Shown here piece by piece: positions 53,808 to 61,544 of a stretch of 64,000 nucleotides of DNA. A program made the translations under genes and the position numbers. This stretch comes from Leptolyngbya sp. NIES-2104. Its GTDB lineage: Bacteria; Cyanobacteriota; Cyanobacteriia; Leptolyngbyales; Leptolyngbyaceae. The DNA lies in assembly GCF_001485215.1 (NCBI RefSeq), contig NZ_BBWW01000001.1:2666001-2730000 (forward strand), in the 5' to 3' direction. Position 1 is the stretch's first letter. Each line of letters begins with the position of its first letter. The notes under the pieces were generated by a model. The model searched no databases, was not told where the DNA came from, and was given only the letters and a program-made list of their open reading frames with translations.

Positions 53808-55289
53808 CTAGTTCGTCTTGAAGCTGGATGAACGCTTCAAGTACTGTCCTTGTGGATTTCCTAGAACCTGACCCCGATCGTAAATCAAGTGTCCGCGTAA
53901 AAAGGTTTGCTTGACTCGTCCGGTTAGCTCCATTCCTTCAAACGGCGTGTAACCCTGTTTCGATTCTGATTCAGCCGCATGAACGACAAAAGTTTCATTG
54001 GGATCGACGAGAACGAGATCCGCATCATAACCGATCGCAATGTCTCCTTTTTGCAATAAGCCGAATCGTTGCGCTGGATTCCAAGCGAGCAGCTTTGCCA
54101 TGTGATTGTATGACAGACCTCGCTTGCTGCCTTCACTGATGATTCCAGATAAGAGATACTCTGTTCCGCCAAATCCTGACTTGGCAAGCCAGATATTCTC
54201 CGGATCTTGAGGGCTAACTTTCTGCTCAGCCGAACAGCAAGCATGATCACTCACAATCCAATCGATCTGATTCTGTAGCACTGCGTTCCACAAAAATTCA
54301 ACATCCGATCGCGGTCGAATCGGCGGATTCACTTTCGCCCATTTTCCAGTCGGAGCATCCACATCAAGCAGCAAGTGACCGACCGTGACTTCTCGCTTGA
54401 ACTGGATTTGCGGAAAGATCGTTTGCATCATCAGGGCAGCTTCGATCGCTTTTCGAGAACTAAGATGCAGTAGATTGATGTTGATACAGTTTGTTTCGTG
54501 AGCGAGATAAGATGCAATACAAACTGCAAGCCCTTCAGCATGGGGAGGACGAGCCGCACTATAAGCACTCAACCCCGTCAGCGTCGAGTCTTGTTGAACA
54601 ATCTTGGTGTAAGCATTGAGAATATCCGCGACTTCACAATGCAAACTGAGACTAATGGCATTATTCGGGTAGCGTTCTTGCAACTGAGACAGACTACGCA
54701 TGATGAATTCAAAGTGAGCAAAATCGTACCGTTCTTCTTTGTTGATCATCAGAAATAGATTTTGCTGCTCAGAAAGACCGTGTAGACCGTAACCGCCATA
54801 GAACATAAAAATCTTGAACGAAGCAACTCCATATTGCTCGAATAACCACTGCATTTCATCAATGTGCTGAGCGCTAATCGGTGCAATGTGATAGCTATAA
54901 TCTACAAAAAAGTGACCTGTCGATCGAGACAATACCTCTGGAAAAAAGTCTTTATAAGAGCCACCCTTGTTCAGATAGTATTGACCAGTGCGAATGTAGT
55001 TTAAGCTGGTCGTGACTCCTCCCATTGCAGCAGCTTTACTTTCTGCGATCGCATCTTGTTCGAGCGGTTGATAGATTCCAATGTGCATGTGAGCATCAAC
55101 CACACCCGGAAATCCCAGTAGATTTTGGGCATCGATTACTTCTTTAGCTCGATCAGCATCAATTTCGAGTGCGATTTCAGCGAATTTGCCATTCCTAATG
55201 CCCACATCGGAACGCACGATTTCAGACTGGTTTGGGCGAACAACTCGCACATTTTTGATCAGTCTATCTAGCGCTAGAGGTTCAGTCAC
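53808..55289 (-). CDS. cyclic amidohydrolase (hydantoinase/dihydroorotase/allantoinase superfamily)
   Basis: A 493-residue binuclear amidohydrolase with a complete predicted metal site: His67 and His69 (DAHMH), carboxylated Lys159 (SFKIFM), His217 (LHCE), His275 (LHLSS) and Asp348 (VSDHACC). It hydrolyses ring amides such as hydantoins, dihydropyrimidines, dihydroorotate or allantoin; which one is not visible. It is longer than typical dihydroorotase. It opens a packed group of alternating-strand genes ending near 61.3 kb and is divergent, 51 bp apart, from the hydroxylase-like gene. Confidence 0.88.
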   Translation of the reverse strand: MTEPLALDRLIKNVRVVRPNQSEIVRSDVGIRNGKFAEIALEIDADRAKEVIDAQNLLGFPGVVDAHMHIGIYQPLEQDAIAESKAAAMGGVTTSLNYIRTGQYYLNKGGSYKDFFPEVLSRSTGHFFVDYSYHIAPISAQHIDEMQWLFEQYGVASFKIFMFYGGYGLHGLSEQQNLFLMINKEERYDFAHFEFIMRSLSQLQERYPNNAISLSLHCEVADILNAYTKIVQQDSTLTGLSAYSAARPPHAEGLAVCIASYLAHETNCININLLHLSSRKAIEAALMMQTIFPQIQFKREVTVGHLLLDVDAPTGKWAKVNPPIRPRSDVEFLWNAVLQNQIDWIVSDHACCSAEQKVSPQDPENIWLAKSGFGGTEYLLSGIISEGSKRGLSYNHMAKLLAWNPAQRFGLLQKGDIAIGYDADLVLVDPNETFVVHAAESESKQGYTPFEGMELTGRVKQTFLRGHLIYDRGQVLGNPQGQYLKRSSSFKTN

Positions 55290-55340
55290 GATAGCTCCTA
55301 CAACATCAATTAGAATGAGGGGAATTTAGGAGAAAAAACA

Positions 55341-56141
55341 ATGAAACAGTTTAATGAGTATCACTTAGATCCCAAACAGTTTCCTTTCCTCAATCTTCTT
55401 CAGGAAAATTGGCAGCAGATTCGCGACGAATTTACTGCATTTAGACAGAACGCAACTCCGGAGGAAATCGAGTTTGCTCTGAGTGTGATGGGACCGAAAA
55501 GTAACACGATTAAAACCAAAGGTCAGTCGAAATATAGTGCGTTTGGTGTGTTATTTCAAGGAATGTTTATTGAACAATACATTGAAGCTCATCAGATTAA
55601 CTATCCGCACGGTGAGTTACAGGATGTTGCAAAGCAAGTCTTTGAGTTAAGGAAGCGGTACTTTTGGCGGTTGTCAGACGCGATCGACAAGGTAAACTCA
55701 TCCGATCATGGGATGCTCAGAAATGTCTATTTCGGCACTTTTCTACCCGGATTAGATGTCAAGCTGCACGTCAATTACAATCCGCACATGAATCGCGGCT
55801 ATCTCGGCTTGATTGTACCAGAAGGGGACATTGCGATGAAGATTTGCCATGACACCCTGTTTTGGCATGAAGGCGAATTTATGGTGCTCGATCATAGCTA
55901 TCCACACTGTCCGCATAACTATACAGACAAAGAAAGAACGGTGCTAGTTGTGGATTTCTTCAAGACTGATCAACCGAGAGAAACTTTAGTTCGATTTGAA
56001 CAAGAACAAGTCAAACAAAGGCTTGAAGAGAATCCGTATAGTTTGGGCGTGTTCGGTAAAAATGACAAAGCGAAGCCCGAAGACTTTATCAAGTATGGTT
56101 TAAGCCATCAATTGGAGTGGGACAAAGCTTTGGGCGTTTAG
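55341..56141 (+). CDS. aspartyl/asparaginyl beta-hydroxylase-like dioxygenase
   Basis: A 266-residue protein of the AspH (Asp/Arg hydroxylase) 2-oxoglutarate-dependent oxygenase fold. The core is HVNYNPHMNRGYLGLIVP (143-160), WHEGEFMVLDHSYPHCPH (175-192) and KERTVLVVD (197-205). His189 and Arg199 match the distal iron His and 2-oxoglutarate-binding Arg of AspH. However, the first iron His is replaced by Tyr154, with His149 and His143 nearby. An AGGAG site 8 nt before the ATG fixes the start. The 3' end overlaps the convergent SnoaL-like gene by 4 nt. Substrate unknown. Confidence 0.82.
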   Translation: MKQFNEYHLDPKQFPFLNLLQENWQQIRDEFTAFRQNATPEEIEFALSVMGPKSNTIKTKGQSKYSAFGVLFQGMFIEQYIEAHQINYPHGELQDVAKQVFELRKRYFWRLSDAIDKVNSSDHGMLRNVYFGTFLPGLDVKLHVNYNPHMNRGYLGLIVPEGDIAMKICHDTLFWHEGEFMVLDHSYPHCPHNYTDKERTVLVVDFFKTDQPRETLVRFEQEQVKQRLEENPYSLGVFGKNDKAKPEDFIKYGLSHQLEWDKALGV

Positions 56142-56536
56142 TTTGATTTGCCATCGCTGCCGAGATATTCTCGATAGCCACAAATTTTATCGCCTCGCAC
56201 ATCAAACGAGACGGCAACGCGATTTTTGTAAGGTTCTCCCCGCATCAGTCCTTCATCGCGAAATTCAAACACAACGGTAGTTTCGTTGCTCGTGACGCGA
56301 TCGACCGTTAACTTCAATCCTTGATCGTACACTTCAGAGACGTAGCTGAAAAACTCGATCGCTCGTGCTTTGCCGACATTCAAGCCGGAAAATTTGCCGA
56401 TCGGAAACCAGAACGAAAAATCATCGGTCAGCAGCTCGAAAAAAGCTTGCCAATCTCCGGTTGCAAGTCCCTGTTCAAAATGGGCGAAGGCTTGACGTGC
56501 AATGGCTAATGTATTACCAGAGTCTTGAGTCATCAT
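56138..56536 (-). CDS. SnoaL/NTF2-like fold protein
   Basis: A 132-residue protein with the cone-shaped NTF2/SnoaL-like fold pattern: an amphipathic helix (AFAHFEQGLATGDWQAFFELLTDDFSFWFP), then KARAIEFF and a set of strands ending in FDVRGDKICGYREYLG. Family members are diverse: small ketosteroid isomerases, polyketide cyclases or binding modules. It ends 4 nt inside the hydroxylase gene and lies 16 bp downstream of the dehydrogenase gene. A second Met three codons in (56533) is an alternative start. Confidence 0.8.
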   Translation of the reverse strand: MMTQDSGNTLAIARQAFAHFEQGLATGDWQAFFELLTDDFSFWFPIGKFSGLNVGKARAIEFFSYVSEVYDQGLKLTVDRVTSNETTVVFEFRDEGLMRGEPYKNRVAVSFDVRGDKICGYREYLGSDGKSN

Positions 56537-56552
56537 TTTAGTATTGTGAAGG

Positions 56553-57560
56553 CTAAAACTTTACAACAACTTTGCCACAGTTCTGACCGCTAAGAAGATA
56601 CTCGACCGCATCCGGAATCGACTCAACGCCTTGAAATACGGTAGGGTCAACAATTACTTTCAATCTGCCTGCGTAAAACAAATCGAGTAAGCGATCGCGT
56701 CCTGCTTCAGCATATTCTAAGAAATGCGGCATCAAAAACCCGCGCACCGAAGCAGATTTCCAAAACAATTTCTGATAGATTCGAGGCTGCATTACGGCTT
56801 CTAAATCATTCGCATATTCGGAAATAAACCCAACAACAACGAATCTTCCTCGGATTGCTAAATGATTCACGCAAGTATCAAACACTTGTTTACCAACACA
56901 GTCGAATACAAGATTGATGCCATTGGGATATTCTTGGGCGAGAACGGTATCGAGTGATTCAGTGCGATAGTTCACGATGCGATCGCAGTTCAATCGTTTC
57001 AGCAATTCCACTTTCGTCTCTGAACCACACACCCCAATCACATGATTTCCAGCAATTTTCGCAAGCTGCACCGCAATGTGACCAATTCCCCCAGCAGCAG
57101 CAGTAATGAGAATGACTTCCCCGCTCGTCATTTCTCCGACGTTTTCCAAGGCGACGATCGCGCTTGTTCCCGTCGGCATCAGCGTTAGAATTTCGGGAAT
57201 CGAAGCGCGAATTTTAACGGCTAGATTTGCTGCGATCGCTTGATACTCTCGATATCCACCACCGCGAATCGTCGTTGCAACCGCATCCCCAATTTGCAGC
57301 GTGTGAACATTTTTTCCGATCGCAACTACTACGCCGACCGCTTCGACTCCGAGATCAAACGGCGGCGTAAGCTGTGTGTAAGGAACTTGACCGCGACAGA
57401 GTAAGGTATCAAATCCAGCATTGATCCCAGCATAGTGATTTTTGATCACGACTTGATCTGGTTCCGGATCGGGAATGGATAGTTCAGTCAGCGCGATCGC
57501 TGAGCGAAAATCATCGCTTAATCGCTGAGCAATCAGCTTTTTGTAAGTTCGAGAGTGCAT
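56553..57560 (-). CDS. quinone-reductase-type medium-chain dehydrogenase
   Basis: A 335-residue zinc-free medium-chain dehydrogenase/reductase. The NADPH-binding fold has AAAGGIGHIAVQLAKIAG (GGxGxxA pattern) and the substrate-binding N-terminal GroES domain has IKNHYAGINAGFDTLLC, with no Cys/His zinc ligands. Closest in style to quinone oxidoreductase or enoyl reductases. The ATG at 57560 is supported by a gga 9-11 nt upstream; an ATG at 57593 is less likely. It is divergent from the cupin gene, 53 bp apart. Confidence 0.87.
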   Translation of the reverse strand: MHSRTYKKLIAQRLSDDFRSAIALTELSIPDPEPDQVVIKNHYAGINAGFDTLLCRGQVPYTQLTPPFDLGVEAVGVVVAIGKNVHTLQIGDAVATTIRGGGYREYQAIAANLAVKIRASIPEILTLMPTGTSAIVALENVGEMTSGEVILITAAAGGIGHIAVQLAKIAGNHVIGVCGSETKVELLKRLNCDRIVNYRTESLDTVLAQEYPNGINLVFDCVGKQVFDTCVNHLAIRGRFVVVGFISEYANDLEAVMQPRIYQKLFWKSASVRGFLMPHFLEYAEAGRDRLLDLFYAGRLKVIVDPTVFQGVESIPDAVEYLLSGQNCGKVVVKF

Positions 57561-57613
57561 AGTGATTCCACCATACAATGTGTTAATGATCATAACTGTT
57601 TAGAGGTCAAAGC

Positions 57614-58450
57614 TTGAACCAGAATGTTTTAGGGGCAGAAGATTGGGGTGGAACAGGTCAAAGCCGGATGAACTTATCGGGGCGGACGGTGGCTTTAGCA
57701 GAGCTTCCGCAGCAATATCAGTTTTTTGATACACAGCGGATTCCTCAACAACCCTGGCAGATTGATGGACTATCTAAATCGTCGATCGCGGCAACTCATC
57801 AATTGCTGAGTTGGCACGAGCATGGCGCATCAACGACCAAGGTTTTGCTTGCTGATCGATTTGAGCTTCCAGCAGGCAGATTCACAGCGGATTTAGAAAT
57901 TTTTGTGCTGAGCGGTACCGTTCAGGTCGGAGCGTGGAAGCTGAGCAAACACGGTTACTCGTTTATTCCAGCAGGGGTCAGAGTTGGTCCGTGGAAAGCG
58001 CTCAACGGTGAAGCAGTCGAACTACTGTGGATGGAAAACGATCGACTCCAGTATCAAGATTTGCCGCATGATTCAGCAGCAAGTCTCGATCAGTTTATTC
58101 CGGTTTTGGATAGTACACTGCTACCTTGGAGCAGAACAGATACAATGCAGTTTGCCGCAGCCAGCAAGAAATGGCTGAGAAAAGCAGCAAACGGTGGTGG
58201 GGTGTGGCTACTCGCACTTCTGCCTCACTATGACAGCCAGCAAGCGATGATTCAGTTGTATAACGAGGAGGTTTACGGCTTAGGCGGACATTGCGATATG
58301 GGAAAGTATCGATTCGCCAAACATCACTTTGGCTACTGTCCGAGTTTCAGTACGGTTCCCAGACACATTTCAGCAGAAGGGAGCTTGTTCTTTATTCGCG
58401 TCGATCGAGATTTATCGCGCAGCGGAGCCGTTTTACCTTATACCGATTAA
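57614..58450 (+). CDS. DUF4437-like bicupin protein
   Basis: A 278-residue protein with two cupin-like halves. The first half, LLADRFELPAGRFTADLEIFVLSGTVQVG, then GYSFIPAGVRVGPW, has the cupin strand pattern. The second half, YNEEVYGLGGHCDMGKYRFAKHHFGYCPSFSTVPRH, resembles an anti-sigma/ChrR-type cupin. The metal-binding Glu and His residues are scattered rather than canonical. The start is TTG, chosen because agaggt lies 7 nt upstream; a downstream ATG at 57668 would remove 18 residues. It ends 4 nt inside the next, convergent gene. Confidence 0.78.
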   Translation: MNQNVLGAEDWGGTGQSRMNLSGRTVALAELPQQYQFFDTQRIPQQPWQIDGLSKSSIAATHQLLSWHEHGASTTKVLLADRFELPAGRFTADLEIFVLSGTVQVGAWKLSKHGYSFIPAGVRVGPWKALNGEAVELLWMENDRLQYQDLPHDSAASLDQFIPVLDSTLLPWSRTDTMQFAAASKKWLRKAANGGGVWLLALLPHYDSQQAMIQLYNEEVYGLGGHCDMGKYRFAKHHFGYCPSFSTVPRHISAEGSLFFIRVDRDLSRSGAVLPYTD

Positions 58451-58893
58451 TGTTGTCGCTCTTCTTGAATCACTGTGCGCTGAAAGATTTGATTGTTTTT
58501 GAACCAGTGCCAGGTTCGCGCTCGATGATTGTTACACGGACTGATTTGAATCATTTCGTAGAGGTAGAAGTCTGGAACCGTTTTGTAAGCAAAATAAAGA
58601 ATCAGGGTGGCATCATCAATTTCCCAAGCGTGACCTTTGATTCGATCGGTGTCAAACCAAACCTTTTTATCGCAGTACAAGCCTGGAAATCGATGTTCTT
58701 CTTGTTTGCCATTGTCCCAGGTGTAGCGATTGGTTTGATGGTACGTGGAAGGGTTATCTGTCGGAAATTCACAGGTTAAATGCGATCGATGTCGATCGAG
58801 CACATTTCCATCGCAATCGATCAGCGTATAAGTTCCAATCCAATCACCTTCATGTCGAGCGAGTACGGGCATTGCCTGACGAATACTTTCCAT
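58447..58893 (-). CDS. small beta-barrel protein, DUF3598/lipocalin-like
   Basis: A 148-residue protein rich in aromatic residues and alternating strands: HEGDWIGTYTLIDCDGNVLD, TYHQTNRYTWDNGKQEEH, GLYCDKKVWFDTDRIKGHA and ARTWHWFKNNQIFQRTVI. The organisation recalls the lipocalin-like DUF3598 proteins of cyanobacteria, which bind small hydrophobic or pigment-like ligands. I have not verified the family. It is co-directional with the aldehyde dehydrogenase gene (9 bp upstream) and convergent with the cupin gene. Confidence 0.68.
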   Translation of the reverse strand: MESIRQAMPVLARHEGDWIGTYTLIDCDGNVLDRHRSHLTCEFPTDNPSTYHQTNRYTWDNGKQEEHRFPGLYCDKKVWFDTDRIKGHAWEIDDATLILYFAYKTVPDFYLYEMIQISPCNNHRARTWHWFKNNQIFQRTVIQEERQH

Positions 58894-58902
58894 AGTTACC
58901 TC

Positions 58903-60303
58903 TTATACATACCACCAAGGATCACGAATCGGTTTTGTTTTGATCAAATAAGCTTTCTTTCGCATAAATCGTTTCAGTGCTGCCGCTCCCATGCGCGATC
59001 CTCCCATTCCAGAAGCGTGAAAAGCATTCTTTTCTCCTTCGTGAATCAATGCGGTGAGCGCAGCATCGTTGATACTAATTGCACCCGCCTCAATGCGATC
59101 GCCCACTTCCAGCGCTTCGGTTGTTGATTCTGCAAACACTGCGGCACTCAATCCATAAATGCTATCGTTTGCAAGCGCGATCGCTTCCCCAACTGTATTA
59201 AATGGCATCATCGGCAAAATGGGTCCGAATGTTTCTTCGCTCATGATTTTCATGCTGTGATTCACCTTGGTTAAAACCGTCGGATCGCACCACCACCCGC
59301 CGTCTAAGTTCTCAAGGTTGCCGCCACACTGAACGATCGCGCCTTTGTCGATCGCATCTTGTAGCTGCTCTGAAATTATCGCCGCCTGTCGTTCTGCAAT
59401 GATCGGACCAATCTCGCCATCTTGAATCGTAGGATAAGCGAGTTTCAATTGTTTTGCTTTAGAAACAAGCTGCTCGGTAAACGGTTCGATGATCGCTTGA
59501 TCCACATAAATTCGCTCGATCGATAAACAAGACTGTCCCGTATTGACAACTGAACCCCATAAAATGGCAGAAGTTGCGAGATCGAGATCGGCAGATTGCA
59601 GCACGATCGCTGGATCTTTTCCGCCCAGTTCCAAAAAGGCTGGAATAAATCGCTTTGCCGCCATTTCTGCAACCTGTCGCCCGGTTTTCACACTGCCCGT
59701 AAAACAAATCAGATCAATCTGCTCGATCAAAGCGGCTCCAGTTTCTTTCGCCCCCTCAATGAAGGTGAAGATCGATCGTAATTCAGGCACTTGATCCAGT
59801 GTTTTTAACAACGGTTGAATAAATCGAGGTGCAATCTCACTCGGTTTCACAATCACAGCACATCCAGCTAATAGTGCCGGAATCGCATCAATCATCGCTA
59901 AAAGTAATGGGAAGTTCCACGGACTGATCACACCGACTAACGGATAAGGCACTGAATCTTGTTTTAGATCAATAAATGGAATTGCCGTTGTTTTTTCCGT
60001 TTCTTGTAAAAGTTCTGGAGCGAGTTGACACCAGCGATCGAGACTCGACAACACCGAATCGACTTCTAAAACCGAAACCCCGAACCGTCCGGTATCAGCC
60101 ACCAAAGCTTGAATCAATGCTTCTCGATCGTGCTGAATCGCTTGTTTCCACTGCTGTAATGCGGCAATTCGCTGATCTAAATCAACAGATTGCCAATCTC
60201 GTTGCGCGAAGCGGAGTCGATCGCAGACTTCAGCAACATTCGGAGGCGTGATCCAGTAATCGACTTCGCCGGTTCGAGGATTCCGAACAGGAATGCGGGT
60301 CAT
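58903..60303 (-). CDS. aldehyde dehydrogenase family protein
   Basis: A 466-residue NAD(P)-dependent aldehyde dehydrogenase. The active site is intact: Asn130 in SPWNFP, the cofactor-binding FTGSVKTGRQVAE, Glu225 in LELGGKDP and the nucleophile Cys259 in NTGQSCLSIERIYV. It oxidises an aldehyde to the acid. The gene sits 3 bp downstream of the nitrilase-like gene and 9 bp upstream of the small barrel gene, all on the minus strand, so the three form an operon. Substrate unknown; it is most like the broad-specificity succinate-semialdehyde-type enzymes. Confidence 0.88.
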   Translation of the reverse strand: MTRIPVRNPRTGEVDYWITPPNVAEVCDRLRFAQRDWQSVDLDQRIAALQQWKQAIQHDREALIQALVADTGRFGVSVLEVDSVLSSLDRWCQLAPELLQETEKTTAIPFIDLKQDSVPYPLVGVISPWNFPLLLAMIDAIPALLAGCAVIVKPSEIAPRFIQPLLKTLDQVPELRSIFTFIEGAKETGAALIEQIDLICFTGSVKTGRQVAEMAAKRFIPAFLELGGKDPAIVLQSADLDLATSAILWGSVVNTGQSCLSIERIYVDQAIIEPFTEQLVSKAKQLKLAYPTIQDGEIGPIIAERQAAIISEQLQDAIDKGAIVQCGGNLENLDGGWWCDPTVLTKVNHSMKIMSEETFGPILPMMPFNTVGEAIALANDSIYGLSAAVFAESTTEALEVGDRIEAGAISINDAALTALIHEGEKNAFHASGMGGSRMGAAALKRFMRKKAYLIKTKPIRDPWWYV

Positions 60304-60306
60304 CGT

Positions 60307-61341
60307 TCAAATCACTCCTTGTTCGGCTAAGCGGTGGATTGTTGCAACCTGAGTTTGAATAAAATGTTTTCGCTCAATTTCACCCTCGATCATTGTATTT
60401 CTGGGATAAAACACTGCTTGCTGATAGCTTTCTACATACGCATCAAATCGTTGACGTGCAAGCAAATTGCCCAGTCCAGGTTGCCGACGATACCGACGTA
60501 ATGCCGCTAAATCGACCTCCGCAAATGCCGCCATACTTTCCCCGGCTCCTGTTTCAGCTAACACCAATCCCCGATAGTCCACAACTTTCGAGCCACCATC
60601 CACTGAACCGCTCGGAATCGGACTCTCTGCAATGCCAGCGGTGTTCGCTGAAATCACATACATCATATTTTCCACAGCGCGGCTAATCTTTGCGGCTTCT
60701 TTAGGCGATCGTGCTTGTCCATAAATCTCTGAAGTCGGATGTAGCAGGACTTCCGCCCCCCGCATTGCTAAACATCGCGCCACTTCTGGAAATAAAATCT
60801 CATCCGATGCCACCGCTGCAAGATTACCGATCTCAGTTCTGGCAACCGGAAACACTCCATCAAGTCCGTACTGCTCTAGATAGCGATCCCAAACATCGTG
60901 CGGAGTGGGCGCAAATAATGAATTCAATCGACGGTAACGCAGAATCACCGTTCCACTCGGATCAAGGATAAAACAAGTCTGAAAATACAATCCTGGAAAA
61001 TGCGGATCAACTTCATAAGCATTTCCAGCTAAAAAGATTCGATGCTTCTGTGCAATGTTTCCGAGCGCTTCATACTCGCTGCCGGTCATTTCCAAGCAAG
61101 CCTTTTCCGCCCAATCCGAGAGCGATTCTCCCAGCGGAAACCCAGTGAGAAAATACTCTGGTAACACGACTAAACGACAATCAGGTCCAATAAATGCAAG
61201 ACTCGCCGCAATTTGCTGTCCTAATCGTTCGATCGCCTGCTGAATTCTCGATCGTGCTTCTAGTCGATCGCGGCTTTGGTTGATGGCATAACACGTTACC
61301 TGAAGTGCTAATGCTTTGTAAGCGAGTCCATTGTCACTCAT
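60307..61341 (-). CDS. nitrilase-fold hydrolase with altered catalytic triad
   Basis: A 344-residue member of the carbon-nitrogen hydrolase superfamily. Glu62 (VVLPEYFLTGFP) occupies the catalytic Glu position. The Lys of the triad corresponds to Arg138 (LRYRRLN) and the Cys to Ser179 (AVASDEILFPE, where CxxxxFPE is usual). Other fold elements are intact: GNAYE, GSVDGGSKVVDYRG and the C-terminal ARQRFDAYVESY. I think a branch of the superfamily with this ASxEIL motif exists, but its activity is unknown. The ATG at 61341 begins the conserved fold; the 39-residue upstream extension is not conserved. Confidence 0.85.
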   Translation of the reverse strand: MSDNGLAYKALALQVTCYAINQSRDRLEARSRIQQAIERLGQQIAASLAFIGPDCRLVVLPEYFLTGFPLGESLSDWAEKACLEMTGSEYEALGNIAQKHRIFLAGNAYEVDPHFPGLYFQTCFILDPSGTVILRYRRLNSLFAPTPHDVWDRYLEQYGLDGVFPVARTEIGNLAAVASDEILFPEVARCLAMRGAEVLLHPTSEIYGQARSPKEAAKISRAVENMMYVISANTAGIAESPIPSGSVDGGSKVVDYRGLVLAETGAGESMAAFAEVDLAALRRYRRQPGLGNLLARQRFDAYVESYQQAVFYPRNTMIEGEIERKHFIQTQVATIHRLAEQGVI

Positions 61342-61544
61342 TGAATCGTTCGATCTGAGGATTGCGGGTGATTCTAGCACTGATATCACAACCTGAAGTT
61401 CCCTCCGTTGTAAAACTTGAGAGAGGCAATTCAGAGACAGTGGGTCGAGTTTATTCAAGGATCGAAAACTGCTTAGGCTTGTTCGCCATGTTACATCGAA
61501 TATGTAGTAATCGAGAGTACCGTTGTCAAGATCATTGATTTCGC

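Noticed and set aside
58291-58779. 162-codon open frame on the + strand at the cupin/barrel gene junction
   Set aside because: It overlaps the end of the cupin gene in another frame and the antisense of the barrel-protein gene, whose sequence is much more protein-like.
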